Assembly (NCBI GenBank): GCA_040220855.1
Contig: JAVJVZ010000060.1
Location: 1-64,000 of the forward strand
Origin: JACKNG01 sp040220855
Lineage (GTDB): Bacteria > Pseudomonadota > Gammaproteobacteria > Ga0077536
DNA: 64,000 nucleotides
Reading direction: 5' to 3'
Shown here piece after piece: positions 40,177-49,014 of this stretch. Each line of letters starts with the position of its first letter. The first letter of the stretch is position 1. Position numbers and translations under genes: made by a program. The notes under the pieces are model-generated. The model was not told where the DNA came from. It ran no database searches and saw nothing but the letters and a program-made list of their open reading frames with translations.

Positions 40177-41675
40177 CGTCCGCCTCCCTGGCACGCGCGC
40201 CGGACCTGCTCGCGATCGCTGAATGGCTGCAGGCGACCGCCGAGTTCCTGCGTGGTTTCGTGGCCCTTGCCCGCGACCAGCACGATGTCACCCGCTCCGG
40301 CCGCGGCGATGGCCTGGTGAATCGCCTCTGCGCGGTCCTCGATGACGCGCGCGCGGACGGGTTCGCGCATACCGGCAAGAATCTCCGCTGCGATGTCGGC
40401 AGTACGCTCGCTGCGCGGGTTGTCGCTGGTGACGACGACGACATCCGCGCCTCCCTCGGCGCAGGCCCCCATCAGGGGCCGCTTGCCGCGGTCCCGGTCC
40501 CCGCCGCAACCGAACACCACGTGCAGGCGTCGCGGAGCGAGCTCGCGCAAGGTGGCGAGCACCGCTGCGAGGCTTTCCGGGGTGTGGGCATAGTCGATGA
40601 ACACGGCCGCCCCGGACGCGCTCTCGCCGCAATGCTCGAGACGTCCCGGTACCGCCTCGAGCCGGCCGAGCGTCGCGCCGATGATCGGCAGCTCGTGACC
40701 AGCCGTGACGAGCAGGCCCGCGATGACGAGCAGGTTGTCGACGTTGAAACGGCCAATCAGGCGGCTGGCGACGGGCACGCGAGCGTCACCGTCGACGAGT
40801 TCGAAACGCAGGCCCGTGGCGTCGAGTTCGATGGCTCGCGCGACCAGGTCGGCCTGGCCGCGCTGCGCGCCATGCCCATGGCCGGACGAAGTTGTCACCA
40901 GCGGTAGACGCGGCGCCAGCGCCGTGGCGAGGCCAGCGCCGAACGGGTCATCCACGTTGATCACCGCCGCGTCGACGTCGGGCAGTTCGAACAGGCGTCG
41001 CTTGGCGGCTCCATAACCTGCCATGTCCCCGTGGTAATCGAGGTGATCGCGGCCGAGATTGGTGAATGCGGCGCCACGAATGCGCACACCGTCGAGACGC
41101 CCCTGGTCGAGCGCGTGTGACGAGGCCTCGAGCGTCGCGGCGCGCGCACCGCGCGCACGCAGACGTGCCAGCCAGCGATTGATGGTGATGACGTCGGGCG
41201 TGGTGTTGGGGTTGGGCTCGAGTGCGTCGAGTGGCCCGGCGCCGAGGGTGCCGATGTAACCTGCCTGCCCGTCGAGCAGCACCAACGCCTGCGCGGCCAG
41301 GTGTGCCACCGTGGTCTTGCCGTTGGTGCCGGTCACCGCGAACACGCGCACGCTGGCCGACGGCGTGTCGTACAGGCGATTGGCCAGCGCGCCGAGGTGT
41401 TGGCGCAAGCCCGACACGTGAATGATCGGGACGCCACCGGGTGCACGTGCATCCACCTGCTCGGTGAGAATGGCCACCGCGCCCCGCGCGACCGCGTCCC
41501 CGGCGAAGCGCATGCCATCGTCACGGCTGCCGCGCAATGCGACGAAGCAGCAACCGGCGCCGACCGCGCGGCTGTCGAGCGCGAGATCGCTCACCGTGCA
41601 GTCATCCTCCACGGGCACGGCATGAAAGCCGTCGAGCAACTCGGACAGGCGCATGGCACTGGCGATGGCACTCAT
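40173..41675 (-). CDS. murE: UDP-MurNAc-L-Ala-D-Glu--meso-DAP ligase MurE
   Basis: Adds the third stem residue. The 500 residues contain the P-loop VTGTNGKTTVAHL, the carbamylated-lysine region and, near the C-terminus, SDNPRSE: the DNPR motif is the signature of meso-diaminopimelate specificity. The start at 41675 overlaps the ftsI stop by ATGA and gives MSAIASAMRLSELLDGF. Stop and murF start overlap. Confidence 0.97.
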   Translation of the reverse strand: MSAIASAMRLSELLDGFHAVPVEDDCTVSDLALDSRAVGAGCCFVALRGSRDDGMRFAGDAVARGAVAILTEQVDARAPGGVPIIHVSGLRQHLGALANRLYDTPSASVRVFAVTGTNGKTTVAHLAAQALVLLDGQAGYIGTLGAGPLDALEPNPNTTPDVITINRWLARLRARGARAATLEASSHALDQGRLDGVRIRGAAFTNLGRDHLDYHGDMAGYGAAKRRLFELPDVDAAVINVDDPFGAGLATALAPRLPLVTTSSGHGHGAQRGQADLVARAIELDATGLRFELVDGDARVPVASRLIGRFNVDNLLVIAGLLVTAGHELPIIGATLGRLEAVPGRLEHCGESASGAAVFIDYAHTPESLAAVLATLRELAPRRLHVVFGCGGDRDRGKRPLMGACAEGGADVVVVTSDNPRSERTADIAAEILAGMREPVRARVIEDRAEAIHQAIAAAGAGDIVLVAGKGHETTQELGGRLQPFSDREQVRRACQGGGR

Positions 41676-43414
41676 CGTTCGGCCTTCCCCGTGTGCGCCG
41701 CGGAAGCGTTGCCGGCCAGCCACACCGTGGGGGCGGGCTGCTCGCCGAGGGCATCAGGCGGGATGTTGAGTATGCGCGTCGCCTCGCGCATCACGGTGGC
41801 GAAGATCGGCGCAGCCACCAGTCCTCCGAAGTGCTCGCCACCCTGCGGCTCGTCGATCACGATGACTGCGACCAGGCGCGGATTGCGCGCCGGAATCATG
41901 CCGGCGAACAGCGACAGGTAACGATGCTCCGCATAACCGGAGTCGACCGACTTGTGCACGGTACCGGTCTTGCCTGCCGCAGAGTAACCGGGTACCGCGG
42001 CGCGCTGCGCGGTACCGCGCAACACCACCTGCTCCATCATGCGGCGCACGGTGCGCGCGGTATCGGCGGTAATGACGCGCTCGCGTGCGAGCGGCTCCGC
42101 ACGCCGCACGATGCTCAACGGCATCAGCCAGCCATCGTTGGCGAGCACGCTGTAGGCGCGTGCGAGCTGCACCGCGGTGACCGACAGACCGTAACCGAAT
42201 GCCAGCGTGGCATGCTCGATGTCGCTCCAGTTGGCATAGTCGTTGAGACGGCCGTAGGTCTCGCCGGGCAGCGCGGCGTCGGTCAGGGTTCCGAAGCCGA
42301 AGCGCCGCAAGCCATGCCACATGGTCTCGGCCTCGAGCGAGAGCGCAATCTTGGCGACGCCGACGTTACTCGACTTCTCGATCACCCCGGCGACATCGAG
42401 CGTGCCGAAGTTACGGATGTCACGCACCGTGTTGCGGCCGACCTTGAAGAAGCCGGGGCCGGTCTCGATCACGGTGTCGGCCGCGTAGTCACCGCTCTCG
42501 AGGGCGACGGCAACGGTGAACGGCTTGATCGTCGAACCCGGCTCGAACAGGTCGGTCACCGCGCGATTGCGGTAGTGCGACACCTTGCGATCGGCACGGT
42601 TGTTCGGGTTGTACGCCGGCTGGTTGACCAGCGCGACGATTTCGCCGCTGTGCGGATCGACGATGACCATCGAGCCGGCGCGCGCCCGCTCGGCGTGGAC
42701 GGCGTTCTTCAGCGCGCGATAGGCGACATACTGCACGCGCTCGTCGATGCTCAGGACGATGTCCTCGCCCGGTCGGATCGCGCGCAGACGCTCGACGTCC
42801 TCCACCACGCGCCCAAGGCGATCCTTGATTACGCGGCGCAGGCCCGGCTGCCCGCGCAGGCGATTGTCGAAAGCGAGCTCGACGCCTTCCTGTCCATGGT
42901 CATCGACGTTGGTGAAGCCGAGCACGTGTGCTGCCACCTCGCCGGCCGGGTAATAGCGGCGATACTCCTGCTGCAGCCCGACACCGGCGAGACCCAGTGC
43001 GCGGATGGCAGCGCCCTCGTCCGGTGTCAGGTGGCGGCGCAGGTAGACGAACTGCCGATCGAGGCGCGGCAGCACCAAGGTCTCGAGCTGCGCCACGGAG
43101 ACGTTGAGCGTCTCCGCCAGCTCACCCCAGCGGTCGCGGTCGGTGAGGAAGTCGGCCGGCTTGATCCAGGCCGATTGCGTCGGCGTACTGATGGCAAGCG
43201 GTTCGCCGTTACGGTCGAGCAACATGCCGCGGTCGGCATGGATCTGGTCAGTGCGCAAGTAACGGGCATCGCCGTGATGCTGCAGGAACTCGCTCTCGTG
43301 CAGTTGCAGCTCGATGGCGCGGCCGACCAGCGCTGCTGCGCCAAGTACGAACACGCCGACCACCAGTCGGCGGCGCAGTTTGAGCTCGCGGCTCGCGCGC
43401 CGACGCCCGCTCAT
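41672..43414 (-). CDS. ftsI: Septal transpeptidase FtsI (PBP3)
   Basis: Class B penicillin-binding protein crosslinking septal peptidoglycan with FtsW. The 580 residues have a basic cytoplasmic N-terminus, one TM helix (about 15-35), the pedestal beginning RYLRTDQIHADRGMLLDRNGEPLA, and the transpeptidase with S294 in STIKP, SSN in EKSSNVGVAK, and KTG in AAGKTGTVHK. The start overlaps the ftsL stop by 4 bases. Confidence 0.98.
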   Translation of the reverse strand: MSGRRRASRELKLRRRLVVGVFVLGAAALVGRAIELQLHESEFLQHHGDARYLRTDQIHADRGMLLDRNGEPLAISTPTQSAWIKPADFLTDRDRWGELAETLNVSVAQLETLVLPRLDRQFVYLRRHLTPDEGAAIRALGLAGVGLQQEYRRYYPAGEVAAHVLGFTNVDDHGQEGVELAFDNRLRGQPGLRRVIKDRLGRVVEDVERLRAIRPGEDIVLSIDERVQYVAYRALKNAVHAERARAGSMVIVDPHSGEIVALVNQPAYNPNNRADRKVSHYRNRAVTDLFEPGSTIKPFTVAVALESGDYAADTVIETGPGFFKVGRNTVRDIRNFGTLDVAGVIEKSSNVGVAKIALSLEAETMWHGLRRFGFGTLTDAALPGETYGRLNDYANWSDIEHATLAFGYGLSVTAVQLARAYSVLANDGWLMPLSIVRRAEPLARERVITADTARTVRRMMEQVVLRGTAQRAAVPGYSAAGKTGTVHKSVDSGYAEHRYLSLFAGMIPARNPRLVAVIVIDEPQGGEHFGGLVAAPIFATVMREATRILNIPPDALGEQPAPTVWLAGNASAAHTGKAER

Positions 43415-43674
43415 CGCAGTTCAACCACGTGGTCGGGCGCCGGTGTCGTCATGCCGAGCTGGTCCCGCGCAGCCGTCTCGATGCGCGCATGCGTCGCCCA
43501 GGTTGCCTGTTCGAGCAGCAGCTGGCCCCATTCCTGGTCGAGCTGCTGCTGCGCATCGCGCAGCGCCTGCAGCTCGACGAACAGCTTGCGGCTCGCGTGA
43601 CGATTGAGAACCAGCTCGACGGCCGACGCAAAGGCGCACAACCCGGCCAGGATGGCGACAGCGACGAGCTTCAC
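43411..43674 (-). CDS. ftsL: Cell division protein FtsL
   Basis: Small bitopic divisome protein that forms a coiled coil with FtsB and activates FtsWI. It has 87 residues: a short N-terminus, a TM helix (about 3-22), then a periplasmic coiled-coil (about 25-70) rich in L, Q and E, including SRKLFVELQALRDAQQQLD. It overlaps rsmH by ATGA at one end and ftsI at the other. Sequence conservation in FtsL is low; position, size and topology make the call secure. Confidence 0.93.
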   Translation of the reverse strand: MKLVAVAILAGLCAFASAVELVLNRHASRKLFVELQALRDAQQQLDQEWGQLLLEQATWATHARIETAARDQLGMTTPAPDHVVELR

Positions 43675-44597
43675 GCGAGGCGCTCCAAGGCGCGCAATCG
43701 CGCGCTGCGCGCACGCGGGTTGGCCGCGCGCTCTGCGGCGCCGGCCATACGCGGTTTTCGCATCACCTCGGCGAAGGTCGGCGTCGGCAGGATGCCGCGA
43801 CGTGCGGCCTCTCGGTGTGCCATGTCATGCGCATGGAAGCGCTGTTTGACGATACGGTCCTCCAATGAATGGAAGGCAATCACGAGCAACCGTCCACCCA
43901 CCGCGAGCAGCTCGAGGGCGCTGTCGAGGAGACGCTCGATCTCCCCGAGCTCGTCGTTGATGCGGATGCGAATGCCCTGGAAGGTACGCGTGGCCGGATC
44001 GATACGGCCGCTACCACGGCCGATCGCGGCGCTGACCAGGGCGGCCAGCTCGAACGTGGTGGCAAGTGGCCGGCTGGTGCGCGTCTCGACTATGCGGCGT
44101 GCGATGCGTCGCGAGTGGCGTTCCTCGCCGTAACGCCACAACACGTCGGCGATGTCCTGCTCATCGGCCGTGGCCAACCATTGTGCGGCGGAGATCCCTG
44201 ATGTCGGATCCATGCGCATGTCGAGCGGGCCATCGTGACGAAAGCTGAAACCGCGCGCCGGGTCGTCCACCTGCGGCGACGAGATGCCGAGGTCGACCAG
44301 CAACCCGGCGACGCGGCCGCGCAAGTCGGAGAGTTGCTCGGCAAGCCCGGAAAATGCACCGCGTTGCACGCTCACACGGGGATCGGCCGCGGCGAGGGCA
44401 TCGGCCACCGCGAGGGCCTCGGGATCGCGATCGCAGACCACCAGGCGCCCGGCAGCGCCGAGTCGCGCCAGGATGGCGCGCGCGTGGCCGCCGCGACCGA
44501 AGGTCGCGTCGACGTAGATCCCGGCAGGCTGTACGTTCATGAGATCGACAACCTCGTCGAGCAGGACCGGGACGTGGGCGACACCGGTCGTGCTCAC
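43671..44597 (-). CDS. rsmH: 16S rRNA m4C1402 methyltransferase RsmH (MraW)
   Basis: SAM-dependent N4-methylation of C1402 in the ribosomal P site. The 308 residues show HVPVLLDEVVDLM, the SAM loop VDATFGRGGHARAIL, LLVDLGISSPQVDDPARGFSF and FHSLEDRIVKQRF. The start is a GTG at 44597 overlapping the mraZ stop (GTGA); longer in-frame starts would run into mraZ. Confidence 0.97.
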   Translation of the reverse strand: MSTTGVAHVPVLLDEVVDLMNVQPAGIYVDATFGRGGHARAILARLGAAGRLVVCDRDPEALAVADALAAADPRVSVQRGAFSGLAEQLSDLRGRVAGLLVDLGISSPQVDDPARGFSFRHDGPLDMRMDPTSGISAAQWLATADEQDIADVLWRYGEERHSRRIARRIVETRTSRPLATTFELAALVSAAIGRGSGRIDPATRTFQGIRIRINDELGEIERLLDSALELLAVGGRLLVIAFHSLEDRIVKQRFHAHDMAHREAARRGILPTPTFAEVMRKPRMAGAAERAANPRARSARLRALERLA

Positions 44598-45052
44598 AGC
44601 GCCAGTGATTCGAGCGCCGACGACGGCGCGTTGCCGTCGGCGCTGACGTCCTCCAGCCAGTCGTCGCGCTCCGTGCGCCAGCGTGCGGCGTCCCAGATCT
44701 CGATCTTGTTGCCCTGGCCGAGCAGCACGACCTGCTTGTCGAGCTCGGCGATCTCGCGCAATTCCTGTGGCAGCAGGATGCGACCCTGGCCGTCGCAACT
44801 GAGATCCGTGGCGTAGCCGCGCATCATCTGCTTGGTACGTCGGCTCTGCTTGTCGAAGTCCGACAGGCCGGAGAGCTTGGCCTCGATGAGCTGCCATTCG
44901 GCCAGCGGGTAGAGCCACAGGCAGCGGTCCCAGGGGTTGAGGGTCATGACCAGTGCACGGCTGTCGCACGCCGCGAGCATTTCGCGGAAGCGCACGGGCA
45001 CGGCCAAGCGACCCTTGACGTCGAGATTGACGGTCGTGATCCCCCGGAACAT
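44594..45052 (-). CDS. mraZ: Transcriptional regulator MraZ
   Basis: Ring-forming DNA-binding protein with two SpoVT-AbrB-like (swapped-hairpin) domains that represses the dcw promoter in E. coli. The 152 residues begin MFRGITTVNLDVKGRLAVPVRF and contain the second-domain repeat TDLSCDGQGRILLPQELREIA. It heads the dcw operon; three direct GTGG repeats at 10-base spacing lie between its promoter and its start codon and are the expected binding boxes. Confidence 0.97.
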   Translation of the reverse strand: MFRGITTVNLDVKGRLAVPVRFREMLAACDSRALVMTLNPWDRCLWLYPLAEWQLIEAKLSGLSDFDKQSRRTKQMMRGYATDLSCDGQGRILLPQELREIAELDKQVVLLGQGNKIEIWDAARWRTERDDWLEDVSADGNAPSSALESLAL

Positions 45053-45133
45053 GCGTGTGCTCGGGATCCGTTCAGCGGTGCGTGCCCGCGAGCGTGCCGG
45101 GCGGTCGGTTCAGGGCCGCTGAATTACGAGGAT

Positions 45134-45157
45134 CCACTTTTCCCCACTAATCACCAC
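45134..45157 (-). promoter_or_regulatory. Three MraZ boxes upstream of mraZ
   Basis: On the minus strand GTGG occurs at 45157-45154, 45147-45144 and 45137-45134, i.e. exactly one helical turn apart (GTGGTGATT, GTGGGGAAA, GTGGATCCT). This matches the triple direct repeat bound by MraZ rings, and it sits at and just downstream of the predicted start site. Confidence 0.82.
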
Positions 45158-45165
45158 AAGTGGGA

Positions 45166-45195
45166 ACTATAAGAAGCGCGGTGGAAAAGTGTCAA
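45166..45195 (-). promoter_or_regulatory. Main dcw (Pmra) sigma-70 promoter
   Basis: On the minus strand a perfect -35 TTGACA (45195-45190) and TATAGT (45171-45166, 5 of 6) are 18 bases apart, in an AT-rich pocket. The start site near 45159 falls at the first MraZ box. This is the best sigma-70 promoter in the window. Confidence 0.88.
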
Positions 45196-45390
45196 GGAAT
45201 TTGCCGGGATTGGCTCACGAAATCTTGCTTTAGTTACAGTGACTTAGGCCAAGTGCCCAGAGATGTATGTGAGCGATCACTTACTTGATTCACGAAAGAT
45301 CGAAAAAAATCATTACGCTAGCTTTGAATGCTCATATCGATTCGAAGTTTGGGAGCCCTGGCACTCGATTCGCGCCGGACACGGAAGCGG
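45196..45390. other. AT-rich spacer between the dcw promoter and rnpB
   Basis: No gene is visible. On the minus strand a run of seven T (45309-45303) lies about 85 bases after the rnpB 3' end, with only a weak stem before it, and could end the rnpB transcript. Base composition is clearly more AT-rich than the surrounding genes, fitting a promoter/terminator zone. Confidence 0.45.
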
Positions 45391-45779
45391 AAGGCAAGCC
45401 GGCCTGTAAGCCGGGTTCTGTGTTGCTGCAAAGCAGCACGGTGATCATTCATCTGCGATCCGCGTCACCACGGACCTCGAGCGACCTACCCGGAAACTCG
45501 TGCGGACCACACTGACCCGCCTGACGGCGGTACGTTTCCCTATTTGGTCTTGCTCCGGATGGGGTTTACCCTGCCACCGGCGTTGGCCGGCGCGGTGCGC
45601 TCTTACCGCACCTTTTCACCCTTACCGCGCCGCGTGGGCGTGGCGGTATATTTTCTGTGGCACTTTCCGTGGGCTCACGCCCCCCAGGCGTTACCTGGCA
45701 TCCCGTCCTGCGGAGCCCGGACTTTCCTCCCCCGCGCCGCCACTGGCGGGTACGGGAGCGATCACCCGGCCGACTTGCC
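45391..45779 (-). ncRNA. rnpB: RNase P RNA (type A)
   Basis: Catalytic RNA that matures tRNA 5' ends. On the minus strand the conserved blocks occur in order: GGAGGAAAGTCCGGGCTCC (45730-45712), GCCAGGTAACGCCTGGGGGG, GGGTGAAAAGGTGCGGTAAG with AGAGCGCACC, GCAAGACCAAATAGG, CGGGTAGG, AGATGAATGATCAC and CAGAACCCGGCTTA (45420-45407). The ends pair as helix P1: GGCAAGTCGGCC at the 5' end with GGCCGGCTTGCC at the 3' end. About 389 nt, normal for a bacterial type A RNA. It lies between mraZ and rsmI as in Pseudomonas. Confidence 0.97.
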
Positions 45780-45785
45780 GCCGGT

Positions 45786-45814
45786 AGTGTGCGGCGCGGC
45801 GCGGCGCATTTCAA
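45786..45814 (-). promoter_or_regulatory. Candidate rnpB promoter overlapping the rsmI stop codon
   Basis: TTGAAA (45814-45809) and CACACT (45791-45786) on the minus strand are 17 bases apart. The first covers the rsmI stop codon, and a start 7 bases after the -10 falls at 45779, exactly where helix P1 begins. Confidence 0.5.
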
Positions 45815-46662
45815 TCGGCGTCGCCGAGTTCGAGCGCGCGCTTGTAGATGGCATTGCGCCGGCCGCCGGTAAGCGCAGTCGCGAGGCGCACCGCGGTCCG
45901 CCGGTCGGTCTCTGCGAGCAGTACGCGCAGCACGCGATCGAGCTCGCCGTCGGCCCGCGCCGCTTGCGCGGGCGCCCCGGCAACCATCACCACCATTTCG
46001 CCGCGCGTGGCCCAGGCATCCTCGTCGAGCTGGCCGGCCAGCTCCCCCAGGGTACCGCGGTAGAGGGTCTCGTAGCGCTTGGTCAGCTCGCGCGCGACGG
46101 CCGCTGGACGCGCCTCGCCGAATACCGCGAGCAGCGCCTGCAACGTCGCCCGCAGCCGGTGCGGTGCTTCGTAGAAGACGAGTGTGCGGGTCTCGACGGC
46201 GAGCGCGCCGAGCCGCGCGTCGCGGGCGCCGGCAGCGCTGGGCAGAAAGCCCTCGAACACGAAGCGGTCGGTTGGCAGGCCGCTGATACTGAGTGCTGCC
46301 ACCAGCGCGCAGGGTCCCGGTACGACACGCACCGGAATACCGGCCTCGTGTGCGCTTGCGACCAGCACGTAGCCGGGATCCGAGATCAGCGGCGTACCGG
46401 CATCACTGACCAATGCGAAAGCAGCACCCTGCGCGACCATGCGCGCGACCAGTTCACCGGCCCTGCGTCGCTCGTTGTGCTCGTGCAGGGGCTCGAGCGG
46501 TGTCGCAATCGCGCAATGCTCGAGCAGCCGCCGGCTGTGGCGCGTGTCTTCGCACAGGATGCGGTCGACGCCCGCCAGCACCGCCGCCGCGCGCGGTGAA
46601 AGATCGGCCAGGTTGCCGATCGGCGTCGCCACCACGTACAGCGCCGGGCGCTCGATTGACAC
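45811..46662 (-). CDS. rsmI: 16S rRNA C1402 2'-O-methyltransferase RsmI
   Basis: Methylates the ribose of C1402, the same nucleotide whose base RsmH modifies. Tetrapyrrole-methylase-type SAM fold: ALYVVATPIGNLADLSPRA at the start, LCEDTRHSRRLLEH, LVSDAGTPLISDPGY, VPGPCALVAALSISGLP. The start is uncertain. A GTG at 46662 gives 283 residues, like E. coli (286), but its GAGGAG abuts the codon. A GTG at 46698 gives 295 residues and would overlap the divergent lpoA start; ATGs further out (46755) lengthen it beyond the family. rnpB follows immediately. Confidence 0.92.
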   Translation of the reverse strand: MSIERPALYVVATPIGNLADLSPRAAAVLAGVDRILCEDTRHSRRLLEHCAIATPLEPLHEHNERRRAGELVARMVAQGAAFALVSDAGTPLISDPGYVLVASAHEAGIPVRVVPGPCALVAALSISGLPTDRFVFEGFLPSAAGARDARLGALAVETRTLVFYEAPHRLRATLQALLAVFGEARPAAVARELTKRYETLYRGTLGELAGQLDEDAWATRGEMVVMVAGAPAQAARADGELDRVLRVLLAETDRRTAVRLATALTGGRRNAIYKRALELGDAD

Positions 46663-46690
46663 CTCCTCGGGCGCCACTGATACTGGCTGT

Positions 46691-48589
46691 GTGTCCACCG
46701 CTCGCTCTGTCTTCACCCGCCTGCGGGTTCTGGGTGCACTACTCGTTGCACTCATTACATGCGCCTGCGCACCGCAAGGCAACGTGCGCGACACGGCACC
46801 GGCACCGGCGCCCGACCCACGAGCGCTGGCCAACGCGGACCTCGCCGCCGGCAACTACGCGGCGGCGGCGCGGGCGTACGAAACCCTGGCGATGGCAGCC
46901 AGTGGTACCGACGCCGTGCGCCTGCGCGCGATGGCTGCCCTCGCCTACCAGGAAGCCGGCGACCACGCCACCGCCGACGGGCTGCTCGGCCTGCTCGAGG
47001 GTACCACCGGCGCCGACCAGGCGGTCGCCACTGCGCGCGCACGATCGCTCCTCCACGCGGGCGACGCCGCGGCCGCGGCACGTCTCGCCGGCGCCCTCGA
47101 CACGACGCCACTCACGCCGTACCAGCATGGGGTGCACGCACGTACGCTGGGCGCCGCCGCGCTTACTACGGGCAACGCCGAGACCGCCGCAACCGCACTC
47201 GTCTCGGCGTGGCGCTACCCGGTACCGGACAGTGCGCGCGAGGAACTCGCCGCAGCGACCTGGCGGGCGGTCTTCGCCCTGCCCGAGGCCATGCTGGATG
47301 CGCGCAAGAGCGCAGCCGGGGCGGCCAGCGAGGCGGGTTGGTACGACCTCGGGCTCACGGCGCGCCGCAACCTGCTCGATACCACCGCGCTGGCCGCAGC
47401 GACCGACGCGTGGCAACAGACCTACCCCGGGCATCCGGCCGCCGCACTCGTCGAAAGTCTGCTCGAACGCTCCGAGGCGTTGGGAGTACGCCCGCGCAGC
47501 ATTGCCCTGCTGTTACCCTTCGAGGCCACCCTGCGCCCCGCTGCGCAAGCGGTCCGCGATGGCTTCCTGACGGCATGGTTCGGCGACGGCGACCTCGGCA
47601 GTCGACCTGCCGTGCGCGTCTACTCGACGGCTGATGCCGAGCTCGCGACCCTCGTCGACCAGGCACATGCCGATGGCGCCGAATTCATCGTCGGTCCGCT
47701 GCGCAAGGACCTGGTGGCGGAGCTGCGCGCGGACAGCGATCTCGCCGTCGGGGTACTCGCACTGAATGTCGTCGACGCCCCCGGTCTGGCACGTCCGGGC
47801 TTCTACCAGTTCGGTCTCACGCCCGAGGACGAGGCGGCGCAGGTCGCCGAGCACGCCGCCCGCCGCGGCAGCCGAGCCCTGCTGCTCGTGCCCGACAGCA
47901 CCTGGGGCGAGCGTCTGGGACAGGCCTACGAAGCCGCCTGGTCGGCGGTCGGCGGCACCGTGTTGTCGCGCGTCGACTACAGCGAGAACACCGAAGGTTA
48001 TGCTCGTGCGGTCCGCGAGGCCCTCGCCATCGATGCCAGCAAGGCGCGCGCGGTGGCACTGCGCGAACATCTCGACCTGCCGCTGCACTACGAACCGCGC
48101 CGCCGCGCGGACGCTGAACTCATCCTGCTCGCCGCGTTCCCCGGCAACGCCCGCCAGCTCATGCCGCAACTACGCTACTTCGGCGCCGGCGCCATGCCGG
48201 TATTTGCCACGTCGCACGTCTATGGCGGCACGCGCGACGCCGAGGGCGATGTCGATCTCGACGGCATCGAGTTCGGCGACATGCCGTGGCTATTCGGCGC
48301 CGCGGACCCCGCCACTCGCGCCACGGTCGAGCGCCACTGGCAGCCGGCAGCGGCGACCATGGCGCGTCTGTATGCCTTCGGCATCGATGCCTACCGCGTG
48401 CTGCCCTACCTTGCCAAGCTGCGCCTGCAACCCGCCCTGCGCGTTCCTGGCGTCACCGGCGAACTGACCATGGACCGGCAAGGCGTCATGCATCGGAAGC
48501 TCACCTGGCTGCGCTTCGTCGGCGGCGTTCCACGGCGCGTCACCGACCTCTCGCCGGTCCCTCCGCATGATGTCCTCGCACACCAGTGA
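46691..48589 (+). CDS. lpoA: Penicillin-binding protein activator LpoA
   Basis: Outer-membrane lipoprotein that activates PBP1A from the outside. The 632 residues start at GTG 46691 with a lipoprotein signal (basic N-terminus, LVALITCAC), then TPR-like repeats rich in Ala (about 35-240), then a periplasmic-binding-protein-like domain (IALLLPFEATLRPAAQAVRDGF, ADGAEFIVGPLRKD, FATSHVYGGTRDA). The lipobox is imperfect, with either C23 or C25 as the lipid cysteine. It is divergent from rsmI by 28 bases and overlaps yraN by 23, the usual rsmI / lpoA-yraN-diaA-dolP layout. Confidence 0.92.
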   Translation: MSTARSVFTRLRVLGALLVALITCACAPQGNVRDTAPAPAPDPRALANADLAAGNYAAAARAYETLAMAASGTDAVRLRAMAALAYQEAGDHATADGLLGLLEGTTGADQAVATARARSLLHAGDAAAAARLAGALDTTPLTPYQHGVHARTLGAAALTTGNAETAATALVSAWRYPVPDSAREELAAATWRAVFALPEAMLDARKSAAGAASEAGWYDLGLTARRNLLDTTALAAATDAWQQTYPGHPAAALVESLLERSEALGVRPRSIALLLPFEATLRPAAQAVRDGFLTAWFGDGDLGSRPAVRVYSTADAELATLVDQAHADGAEFIVGPLRKDLVAELRADSDLAVGVLALNVVDAPGLARPGFYQFGLTPEDEAAQVAEHAARRGSRALLLVPDSTWGERLGQAYEAAWSAVGGTVLSRVDYSENTEGYARAVREALAIDASKARAVALREHLDLPLHYEPRRRADAELILLAAFPGNARQLMPQLRYFGAGAMPVFATSHVYGGTRDAEGDVDLDGIEFGDMPWLFGAADPATRATVERHWQPAAATMARLYAFGIDAYRVLPYLAKLRLQPALRVPGVTGELTMDRQGVMHRKLTWLRFVGGVPRRVTDLSPVPPHDVLAHQ

Positions 48590-48953
48590 TGGTGATACTG
48601 CGCGAGCCATCGGCGCGCGCCTCGAGAAAACCGCCGAGCAGTACCTCAATGCGCGTGGCCTCGTCACGCTGTCGCGCAACCACCGCTGCCGTGGGGGCGA
48701 GATCGATCTCGTCATGCGCAGCGGCGAATGCATCGTCTTCGTGGAAGTTCGTTATCGCCGCTCCCGCGCTTTCGGTTCCGCCGCCGAGAGCGTCGACCGG
48801 CGCAAGCAGCAACGCGTCCTGCTGGCCGCCCGCCACTACCTCGCGCGTCATCGCCTGCACGATCGACAACCCTGCCGCTTCGATGTTCTCGCCATGCACG
48901 GACCGCACGAAGCACTCGAGGTCGACTGGATCGAGGGGGCGTTTTCTGCATAA
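48567..48953 (+). CDS. yraN: UPF0102 protein YraN
   Basis: Conserved endonuclease-like protein of unknown function. The 128 residues contain the restriction-endonuclease-fold motif GGEIDLVMRSGECIVFVEVRYR (E and D in GEID, then E-x-K-like EVRYR), preceded by AEQYLNARGLVTLSRNHRCR. This suggests nuclease ancestry; activity has not been shown here. It starts with tandem ATGs inside the lpoA 3' end. Confidence 0.93.
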   Translation: MMSSHTSDGDTARAIGARLEKTAEQYLNARGLVTLSRNHRCRGGEIDLVMRSGECIVFVEVRYRRSRAFGSAAESVDRRKQQRVLLAARHYLARHRLHDRQPCRFDVLAMHGPHEALEVDWIEGAFSA

Positions 48954-49014
48954 TGCACGCCTCGCCCCGGCCCCCAGGCTGGCCCCGCCAGCCGCTCATC
49001 GAGTAGTTTCCAGC

